From: Nocardioides panzhihuensis
Lineage (GTDB): Bacteria > Actinomycetota > Actinomycetes > Propionibacteriales > Nocardioidaceae
NCBI RefSeq assembly: GCF_013408335.1
Contig: NZ_JACBZR010000001.1
Location: forward strand, 5,791,501 to 5,855,500
Length of the DNA: 64,000 nucleotides
Direction of reading: 5' to 3'
Shown here: one piece after another, positions 1 to 6,323 of the stretch
How the letters are laid out: each line of letters opens with the position of its first letter
Position numbering within the stretch: the stretch's first letter is position 1
The notes under the pieces: model-generated
The model's input: the letters and a program-made list of their open reading frames with translations, nothing else
Told to the model about the DNA's origin: nothing
Databases searched by the model: none
Program-made: the position numbers and the translations under genes

Positions 1-285
1 GAGCTCGGCCTGGGTCTCGGCGTCGTAGTAGTCGTCCGGATAGTCGCCGGCTCGGGCCACGACCCGGTCCATCACGCCGAGAGCGTGCAGGTAGGGCACC
101 GCGGCGCTCTTCAGCATGACGACGCGCTCCGGTGGGGCGTCGAGGCTGACCTCGACGCCGCAGTTGTCGATGGTGACCGGGAAACCGTCCACGGCGGCCT
201 CGTCGCCGGCCGCGTCTGCACCGGCGCCGCACGCGGTGGTCGTGGCCAGCACGAGCGCGGCGGTGGCGATCATGGGACGGATCAT
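1..285 (-). CDS. ABC importer substrate-binding lipoprotein (Fe-siderophore/cobalamin type), 3' part off the window
   Basis: The reading frame is open to the left edge, so only the first 95 residues are seen. The N-terminus is a lipoprotein signal: a short positive start, a hydrophobic stretch, then LATTTAC with the cysteine at about residue 19, as in membrane-anchored binding proteins of Gram-positives. After the linker comes the start of a periplasmic-binding fold (TIDNCGVEVSLDAPPERVV...), typical of FecB/BtuF-like proteins that capture chelated iron or corrinoids. AGGAG lies 7 nt before the ATG at 285. The FecCD-type permease ends 27 nt upstream on the same strand, so the two form an importer operon. 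Substrate is not readable. Confidence 0.8.
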   Translation of the reverse strand, partial: MIRPMIATAALVLATTTACGAGADAAGDEAAVDGFPVTIDNCGVEVSLDAPPERVVMLKSAAVPYLHALGVMDRVVARAGDYPDDYYDAETQAEL

Positions 286-312
286 GTCGGGGCTCCTGGT
301 GATGGGTGATGG

Positions 313-1371
313 TCAGACGTCGCGCGCCGAGAAGCGCCGGATCAGGACGATGAGGAACGGGGCGCCCAGGAGCGCGGTGACGATCCCGATCGGGATCTCC
401 TGGGGTTGGAGGAGGACGCGGGCGAGCACGTCGGCCCAGACCAGCAGGATCGCGCCCATGAGGGCGGCCGCTGGGATGGCCACGGCGTGGGCGGAGCCGA
501 CGGCGCGACGAGCCAGGTGCGGCACGACCAGGCCGACGAAGCCGATGCTCCCGGCGGCCGAGACGACCACGCCGACGGTCAGCGCCACGACGATCAGCAG
601 CAGGGTGCGGAAGCGGTCGGGGGAGATGCCGAGGGTGTGGGCGGTCTCGTCGCCGATCGCCAGCGCGTCGAGACCACGCCCGGACAGGGTCAGCAGGAGC
701 GTGGTGGCGAGCACCGCGATCGCCACCACGGCGAGCAGGCCGTTCCACTGAGCCAGGCCGAGGGAGCCGAGCAGCCAGAACATCACCGACCGCGCGCCTT
801 CGGCCGAGCCGGAGGCGAAGATCAGGAAGCTGGTCAGGCCGTAGAGGAGGTAGCCGACCGCGACACCGGAGAGCAGCAGGCGCAACGAGGTGACCCGGCC
901 GCCGCTGCGCGCGAGGGCGAACACCAGGAAGGACGCCGCGAGGGCGCCGACGAACGCGGAGCCCGGCAGGGCGTACGCCCCCAGCCCGGTGCCCGCGCCG
1001 AAGAGGATCGCCGCCGCCGCGCCGCTGGAGGCACCGGAGTTGATCCCGAGCAGATAGGGGTCGGCGAGCATGTTGCGGACCATCGCCTGCAGCGCCATGC
1101 CGGTGATGGCCAGGCCGGCTCCGACCAGGGCGCCGAGGAGCACGCGGGGGAGGCGTACCTTCCACACGATCGCCTCCTCGGTGGCCTTCCAGCCGGCCTC
1201 GGGGACGCCGAGGAGGTGGTGGCCGAGGATCTGGGCGACCGTCCCCGGAGTGACGTACGCAGCGCCGAGCCCGACCGCGACGACGATCGTCGCCACGGTG
1301 GCCGCGAGGAGGCCCAGGAGCCAAATGGTCGCGCGCCGGCGACGGCGGTGTACGCCGAGAGGGTCGTGCAC
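313..1371 (-). CDS. FecCD/BtuC-family ABC importer permease
   Basis: This 352-residue, very hydrophobic protein has the usual length and helix pattern of FecCD-type permeases that move iron-siderophores, haem or cobalamin. Family hallmarks are the RLPR stretch near residue 73, GxxLAxxGxxxQ-like text (GAGLAITGMALQAMVRNMLADP), GINSGAS, and the C-terminal GFVGLVVPHLAR loop that docks on the ATPase. The GTG start at 1371 has GGAAGG seven bases upstream. It is the first gene of a minus-strand operon followed by the binding lipoprotein; the ATPase gene is presumably beyond the window. An inverted repeat upstream (1406-1420) may be its operator. Confidence 0.93.
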   Translation of the reverse strand: MHDPLGVHRRRRRATIWLLGLLAATVATIVVAVGLGAAYVTPGTVAQILGHHLLGVPEAGWKATEEAIVWKVRLPRVLLGALVGAGLAITGMALQAMVRNMLADPYLLGINSGASSGAAAAILFGAGTGLGAYALPGSAFVGALAASFLVFALARSGGRVTSLRLLLSGVAVGYLLYGLTSFLIFASGSAEGARSVMFWLLGSLGLAQWNGLLAVVAIAVLATTLLLTLSGRGLDALAIGDETAHTLGISPDRFRTLLLIVVALTVGVVVSAAGSIGFVGLVVPHLARRAVGSAHAVAIPAAALMGAILLVWADVLARVLLQPQEIPIGIVTALLGAPFLIVLIRRFSARDV

Positions 1372-1405
1372 GTGGGGGCCTTCCGGGCTCGCTGCGACGA
1401 TCTAA

Positions 1406-1420
1406 TGCAAAGAACTTGCA
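1406..1420. promoter_or_regulatory. Inverted repeat TGCAA-N5-TTGCA in front of the importer operon
   Basis: A perfect 5-bp dyad with a 5-bp spacer lies in an AT-richer pocket 35-50 bp before the permease start and about 75 bp before the divergent flavoprotein. Position and symmetry suit a regulator site. The adjacent ATAACCTAG resembles one half of an IdeR/DtxR iron box, but the other half is poor, so metal control is only a suggestion. Confidence 0.35.
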
Positions 1421-1495
1421 ATAACCTAGCAGGGGTTCGGCTCGGGCTGAGGTGAGGGTTCGTGGTCCGTTGGCCGGTTCTGGGAAGATATGCGC

Positions 1496-2728
1496 ATGAC
1501 CTCGTCCCTCCCGCAGTCAGCTGATGTGCTCGTCGTGGGGGCAGGGCCTGCGGGCTCGGCCGCGGCGGCCTGGCTGGCGCGCGCCGGGGTCGATGTCCTG
1601 CTGACCGACGCGGCCGTCTTCCCGCGTGACAAGACCTGCGGCGACGGGCTGACTCCGCGCGCGACCTACGAGCTGGTCCGGCTCGGACTGGAGGACTGGC
1701 TGCGTGCGCACCCGGTCTCGAAGGGGCTGCGGGCCCATGGGTTCGGCCAGACGCTGCACCTGCCCTGGCCCGGCGGCACCCTGCCGTCCTGGGGGTCGGC
1801 GGTGCCGCGCACCGAGCTCGACGATCACCTGCGCACCGTGGCGATCAAGTCCGGCGCGACGGCGGTGGACGGCGTGCGGGCGGTCGACGTGCGGTGGGAC
1901 GGCGAGCGGATCGCTGCGGTCGTCTTCGAGGGCGGACACGAGGTCGCCTGCCGGTCGGTCGTGGTCGCTGACGGCGTACGCTCGCCGCTCGGCAAGGTGC
2001 TGGGGCGGGAGTGGCACCGCGACACCGTCTACGGCGTCGCCGGGCGGGCCTACATCGCCTCCGACCAGGCCGATGACGAGTGGATCTCCTCCCACCTCGA
2101 GCTGCGTGACGAGTCCGGTGAGGCGCTGCCGGGGTATGGCTGGATCTTCCCGCTGGGCTCGGGCGAGGTGAACATCGGCGCGGGTGCGCTGGCCACCTCC
2201 AAGCGGCCCGCGGAGATCGCGATCAAGCCGCTGATGAGGCACTACACCGAGCAGTGCCGCGAAGAGTTCGGGCTCCAGGGCGAGCTGCGGGCGGAGAAGT
2301 CCGCGCTGCTGCCCATGGGCGGTGCGGTCTCCGGCGTCGCCGGTGCCAACTGGGCGCTGATCGGCGATGCCGCCGGATGTGTGAACCCGCTCAACGGCGA
2401 GGGGATCGACTACGGCCTGGAGACAGGACGGATGGTCGCCGACGCTCTCATCGCCGGGGAGGACCTGGCCACCGCATGGCCGGCGACCCTGCGTGAGCAC
2501 TACGGGGAGGCGTTCTCCGTCGCCCGCCGTCTGGCCGGGATCGCGACCCGCCCGCGCTTGGTGTCGACCCTCGGACCTGTGGGGATGCGCTCCGACTGGC
2601 TGATGACGCTGGCCCTGCGGTGGATGGGCAACCTGGTCACCGACGAGGACCGCGACCGAGCCGCCAAGGTGTGGCGCTGGGCCGGTCGCCGCTCGCTGGC
2701 TCTCGACTCCCGACCCCCGTTCAGCTGA
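1496..2728 (+). CDS. Geranylgeranyl-reductase-family FAD-dependent oxidoreductase
   Basis: The protein starts with a Rossmann FAD motif (VVGAGPAGSAAAAWLARAG, around residues 13-31) followed by the CGDGLTPRA stretch that marks the geranylgeranyl reductase family. A second FAD-binding block, LIGDAAGCVNPLNGEGI, lies near residue 290. These enzymes reduce isoprenoid chains of lipids or quinones, or act as flavin hydroxylases; the substrate cannot be read here. Two ATGs compete, 1490 and 1496. The second is preferred because GGGAAG lies 8 nt before it. The stop overlaps the start of the Nudix gene (TGATG), so the two are translationally coupled. Confidence 0.85.
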   Translation: MTSSLPQSADVLVVGAGPAGSAAAAWLARAGVDVLLTDAAVFPRDKTCGDGLTPRATYELVRLGLEDWLRAHPVSKGLRAHGFGQTLHLPWPGGTLPSWGSAVPRTELDDHLRTVAIKSGATAVDGVRAVDVRWDGERIAAVVFEGGHEVACRSVVVADGVRSPLGKVLGREWHRDTVYGVAGRAYIASDQADDEWISSHLELRDESGEALPGYGWIFPLGSGEVNIGAGALATSKRPAEIAIKPLMRHYTEQCREEFGLQGELRAEKSALLPMGGAVSGVAGANWALIGDAAGCVNPLNGEGIDYGLETGRMVADALIAGEDLATAWPATLREHYGEAFSVARRLAGIATRPRLVSTLGPVGMRSDWLMTLALRWMGNLVTDEDRDRAAKVWRWAGRRSLALDSRPPFS

Positions 2729-3672
2729 TGGCGACGCGAAACCGGAGCCGCGGTGGGCGGCGACGCAAGCTTCCGAAGGTGCAGCGGGTGGGGGCGTACG
2801 CCGTCATCATCCGTGCCGGCGCTGGCATGGAGCCCGAGATCCTGCTCAGCCGGCTCTCGGAGAAGGTGACGCCGGAGGAGCGGTGGACGCTGCCCGGCGG
2901 AGGCATCGACCACGGCGAGGACCCGCGCGACGCGGTCGTGCGCGAGGTCTACGAGGAGGCGGGGGTTCCGGTCGAGATCGGCGCCGACGCGCGGGTCTAC
3001 TCCGTTCACCAGGCCAAGGCCTGGCGGCTGGGCCGGCGGGTCAACTCCCACGCCATCCGGATCGTCTACGACGGCTGGGTGCCCCACGACGCTCCCGCTC
3101 CGCAGACGATGGAGGTCGACGGCTCCACTGCTGAGGCGGCTTGGTTGCCGCTGGCCGCTGTGACGAGCGGAGAGATCCCGACGTCTCCGTTGGTCACCGA
3201 TGCCCTCGACATGCACGCGCCGACGCGCAACCAGCGGCTGGCTGCGTACGCCTTCATCACCCGTCCCGTGGACGGCGCTGTGCTGCTCACCCGGATCTCG
3301 CCGCGTGGCTATCACTCGGGTTCCTGGACGCTCCCGGGCGGCGGGCTCGACTTCGGCGAGCATCCGCGTAAGGCACTCGAGCGCGAGGTGACCGAGGAGT
3401 GCGGTCTCACCTGCGAGGTCGGTGAGCTGGTCGACGTACACGACGTCAATGTCGTCGGCACCGCCCCCAACGGCCGCCACGAGGAGTTCCACGGCGTCCA
3501 CCTCATCTTCGCCGCCTCCGTTCCCGATGGCGCCGAGCCCCGGGTGGTCGAGCAGGACGGCACCACCGACGACGTCCGTTGGGTGACCCGCGCCGACCTA
3601 GCGGATCTCCCCCTCCTCGACGTGGTAGCCGCAGCCCTAGCCGCCGAGAAGTCAGAATCTGGCGCCGAGTAG
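2728..3672 (+). CDS. Tandem Nudix hydrolase (two catalytic Nudix domains in one chain)
   Basis: Two complete Nudix boxes of the form GX5EX7REVXEEXG are present at about residues 57-80 (GGGIDHGEDPRDAVVREV...) and 205-228 (GGGLDFGEHPRKALEREV...). Each is preceded by its own beta-strand region and WTLPGGG, so this is a duplication rather than a single domain with a tail. Nudix enzymes cleave nucleoside diphosphates linked to another moiety; which one is unknown. Both boxes keep the metal-binding glutamates. The start overlaps the flavoprotein stop. The last codons (EKSESGAE and stop) are written by the first units of a 21-bp repeat array, so the C-terminus was reshaped by the repeat. Confidence 0.85.
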   Translation: MATRNRSRGGRRRKLPKVQRVGAYAVIIRAGAGMEPEILLSRLSEKVTPEERWTLPGGGIDHGEDPRDAVVREVYEEAGVPVEIGADARVYSVHQAKAWRLGRRVNSHAIRIVYDGWVPHDAPAPQTMEVDGSTAEAAWLPLAAVTSGEIPTSPLVTDALDMHAPTRNQRLAAYAFITRPVDGAVLLTRISPRGYHSGSWTLPGGGLDFGEHPRKALEREVTEECGLTCEVGELVDVHDVNVVGTAPNGRHEEFHGVHLIFAASVPDGAEPRVVEQDGTTDDVRWVTRADLADLPLLDVVAAALAAEKSESGAE

Positions 3673-3830
3673 TCGGTATCTGGCGCCGAGAGGTCGCTTT
3701 CTGCGTACGAGAGGTCGATTCCTGATGTCGCGCTGACGCGGCGGGTCGGAAACCGACCTCTCGCGGGCAGAAAGCGACTCCTCGCCGTCGAAGATCGACT
3801 CTTCGCGGTCGAGAACTGACCTTTCGGGGT
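3642..3830. repeat. Two facing arrays of 21-bp repeats between convergent genes
   Basis: Four 21-bp units run left to right at 3642-3662, 3663-3683, 3684-3704 and 3705-3725, around the theme CGCCGAGAGGTCGCTTTCTG. Four units of the same theme run in the opposite orientation at 3747-3767, 3768-3788, 3789-3809 and 3810-3830. The two halves are mirror images about position 3736 and could pair into a long imperfect hairpin. They fill the gap between convergent genes and spell the end of the Nudix gene. No unit-spacer alternation is present, so it is not a CRISPR. Confidence 0.85.
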
Positions 3831-3838
3831 GGGGTGGG

Positions 3839-4798
3839 TCAGGCGAGCTGGGCCTGGGTGCCTGCGTCTCGCGCCTCGGCGACGGCCAGGATCATCTCTG
3901 CTGCGGCGGCGTCCTGGACTCCGACGCCTACGGAGAGATAGACGAGGACGTCCGTCGGGGCGCGGTCCAGCGAGACGGCGCCGGTCAGGAGCGCGCCGAG
4001 GTCGGTGACCCGGTCGGGGGTGACCGACCCCGAGGCGATGGCGTCGACGACCGGGCCGGAGTCGGTCATGGCGGACGGGTGATAGTCGACGAGCACCGTG
4101 GAGCGTCCCAGAAGCGATGGCGGGAGCTCGACGCGGTCGGGGGCGAAGGAGCCGACGCTGGCCACGGTGGTGCCGTCGGTGACCCACGCGTCCTCGATGA
4201 CCGGGGTGAGGGACGAGGTGCAGAGGACGACGATGTCGGCGCCTCGTACGGCTGGTTCCAGATCGTGCTTCGCGGTGGCGCCGTGAGATCCGGCGATCTC
4301 GGCGGCGGCAGCCCGGTTGCGGCCGTAGATCTGGAGCTCGGCGTCGGGATGGGTCACCGCGAAGGCGTCGAGGTGGGCGCGGGCCTGAGCGCCGGTGCCG
4401 ACGACGAGGATGCTCCCGGCACCGGGCGCGACCTGCTGCATGGCGAGGGTGGTCGCGGCAGAGGTGCGCAGGCCGGTGACGCTGTCGCCGTTGATGATCG
4501 CTCGTGGTGCGCCGGTCTCGGGGTCGAGAACCGTGATGACCGAGTGCACGGCACCGAGATCGCGAGCGGCGTTGGCCGGGTTGACGCTGCCGAACTTGCT
4601 CACTGCGGCGGCGTCGGGAGCGATCCGGGACGAGTAGCAGAACGAGACCGACGCATCGGGCCCTGGGACGAGGAGCCGGGGAGGCTGGACGGCCTCCCCG
4701 GCTCCCAGTCGGGTGAACGCCTCGCGCTGGGACTCCAGCGCGAGGCGGGGCGTGAAGATGCTGCGTACGTCCGTGGCGGAGAGGATCCTGACGGTCAC
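3839..4798 (-). CDS. Ornithine cyclodeaminase / mu-crystallin family enzyme
   Basis: This 319-residue protein has the family layout. The substrate part includes SKFGSVNP (Lys68, equivalent to the catalytic lysine region) and GDSVTGLRTSAATTLA near residue 104. The NAD-binding Rossmann fold includes VVGTGAQARAHLDA near residue 132. Members deaminate ornithine to proline or reduce imines and keto acids; the substrate is not decided by sequence. The GTG start lies 17 nt after the stop of the MFS transporter, so uptake and catabolism of one amino-acid-like or keto-acid compound in one operon is plausible. Confidence 0.88.
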   Translation of the reverse strand: MTVRILSATDVRSIFTPRLALESQREAFTRLGAGEAVQPPRLLVPGPDASVSFCYSSRIAPDAAAVSKFGSVNPANAARDLGAVHSVITVLDPETGAPRAIINGDSVTGLRTSAATTLAMQQVAPGAGSILVVGTGAQARAHLDAFAVTHPDAELQIYGRNRAAAAEIAGSHGATAKHDLEPAVRGADIVVLCTSSLTPVIEDAWVTDGTTVASVGSFAPDRVELPPSLLGRSTVLVDYHPSAMTDSGPVVDAIASGSVTPDRVTDLGALLTGAVSLDRAPTDVLVYLSVGVGVQDAAAAEMILAVAEARDAGTQAQLA

Positions 4799-4815
4799 CC
4801 CGCCACGTTAGCCCT

Positions 4816-6174
4816 TCAGGCGGTGGCCTTCTCCGGAGTCTCCTCGAGCGCGATGTCCCTGGTCTCCTTGCCGATCAGCAGCGAGATCAGGGTGATCACC
4901 GCCATCACGGAGAGGTAGACGCCGACCAGGACGGGGGAGCCGTCGGCCTGCTTCCACAGCGCGACCGCGATGAACGGCGCGACCGCGGCGCCGAGGATCG
5001 AGGCGACGTTGTAGGAGATGCCCGAGCCGGTGTAGCGCACGCTGGTCGGGAACAGCTCGGGCAGCAGCGCGCCCATCGGTCCGAAGGTCAGGCCCATCAG
5101 GGAGAAGCCGAGGACGAGCCAGAGGACGACGCCGACGGTGCCCGCGTTGACCAGCGGCACCCAGGACAGGCCGAAGACGATGATCCCGAGGGTGACCGCG
5201 ATCAGCAGCCGGCGGCGGCCGAACTTCTCGGCCAGCGGGCCGGAGACCATGGTGAAGATGCCGAAGAAGACCACACCGAAGATCAGCATCAGCACGAAGG
5301 TCGTGTAGCCGTAGCCCAGGCCGGGGACCGCAAGGTCTTCGGCGGCGGTGCCGAACGACAGCGAGAACGCGGTCATCAGGTAGAAGAGGACGTAGGTCGC
5401 CAGCATGAAGAAGGTGCCGAGGACCAGCTGCTTGCCCTGGTTGCGCACCACCGAGGCCAGCGGGATCTTGCGGACCAGGCCGGCGTCCTGGCTCTTGGTG
5501 AACACGTCGCTCTCGACCAGGCGCAGCCGGACCCACAGGCCGACGACGACCATGACGGCGGAGAAGAGGAACGGCACGCGCCAGCCCCATTCCAGGAAGG
5601 CGTCCGAAGGCCTGGTCGGGTCGGCACCCTCGGCGGAGAGCAGCGCTGCGATGGCCAGGAAGAGGCCGTTGGCGAGGATGAAGCCCAGCGGCGCGCCGAG
5701 CTGCGGGAACGTACCGTAGATGGCGCGCTTGCCCTCCGGGGCGTTCTCGGTCGCGACCAGGGCCGCACCGCTCCACTCGCCGCCCAGCGCGAAGCCCTGG
5801 GCCAGGCGCATCAGCACGAGCAGCGCGGTGGCGACCCAGCCGACGGTCTCGTACGTGGGGAGGGTGCCGATCAGGAAGGTCGCGATGCCCATGGTGAGCA
5901 GCGAGATCACCAGGGTCGTCTTGCGGCCGAGGCGGTCACCGAGATGACCGAAGAAGATCGCGCCGATCGGACGGGCGACCATCGCGGCGCCGAAGACGGC
6001 GAAGCTCGCCAGGAGGGCGGTGGTCGGGTCCCCGGCCGGGAAGAAGAGAGCCGGGAAGACGAGGACGGCTGCGGTCGCGTATACATAGAAGTCGTAGAAC
6101 TCGATCGTCGTCCCGACGAGACTGGCGACGAGCACGCGCGAGCGCGGGTTGGCCGGGGTGGGGGTGTCGGACAT
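4816..6174 (-). CDS. MFS metabolite:H+ symporter
   Basis: A 452-residue, 12-helix transporter starts TTIEFYDFYVYATAA and carries GDRLGRK in the loop between helices 2 and 3, both typical of the metabolite:H+ symporter family that includes ProP, KgtP and the shikimate transporter ShiA. The usable start is the ATG at 6174 with GGAG seven bases before it; longer readings to 6285 run into the divergent promoter. It heads an operon with the cyclodeaminase-like gene and is divergent from a hydroxyacid dehydrogenase, so a carboxylic or amino acid is the likely cargo. Confidence 0.88.
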   Translation of the reverse strand: MSDTPTPANPRSRVLVASLVGTTIEFYDFYVYATAAVLVFPALFFPAGDPTTALLASFAVFGAAMVARPIGAIFFGHLGDRLGRKTTLVISLLTMGIATFLIGTLPTYETVGWVATALLVLMRLAQGFALGGEWSGAALVATENAPEGKRAIYGTFPQLGAPLGFILANGLFLAIAALLSAEGADPTRPSDAFLEWGWRVPFLFSAVMVVVGLWVRLRLVESDVFTKSQDAGLVRKIPLASVVRNQGKQLVLGTFFMLATYVLFYLMTAFSLSFGTAAEDLAVPGLGYGYTTFVLMLIFGVVFFGIFTMVSGPLAEKFGRRRLLIAVTLGIIVFGLSWVPLVNAGTVGVVLWLVLGFSLMGLTFGPMGALLPELFPTSVRYTGSGISYNVASILGAAVAPFIAVALWKQADGSPVLVGVYLSVMAVITLISLLIGKETRDIALEETPEKATA

Positions 6175-6235
6175 GGTCTCTCTCCGAGGTGTGAGGGGGC
6201 CCGCCGCTCGCGGGTCGGCCCATCCTATGAGCGTT

Positions 6236-6262
6236 TGACATCGACCAATGAGATCGGTGTCG
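6236..6262. promoter_or_regulatory. Imperfect inverted repeat in the divergent transporter/dehydrogenase promoter
   Basis: TGACATCGA and TCGGTGTCG, 7 of 9 complementary, face each other across 9 bp in the space between the two divergent starts. TTGACA at 6235 and TAGGAT on the other strand near 6226 could be core promoter parts. This would suit one regulator controlling both directions, but no regulator gene is adjacent. Confidence 0.3.
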
Positions 6263-6323
6263 GTTGTGATCACCCGCGTGGGCATCCGGCGTCGACGACG
6301 CGAGGGTCTGTGACAATGTGCGC

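Noticed and set aside
3642..3830. CRISPR array
   Set aside because: Repeats are directly adjacent with no unique spacers, in two opposite orientations, and there are no cas genes.
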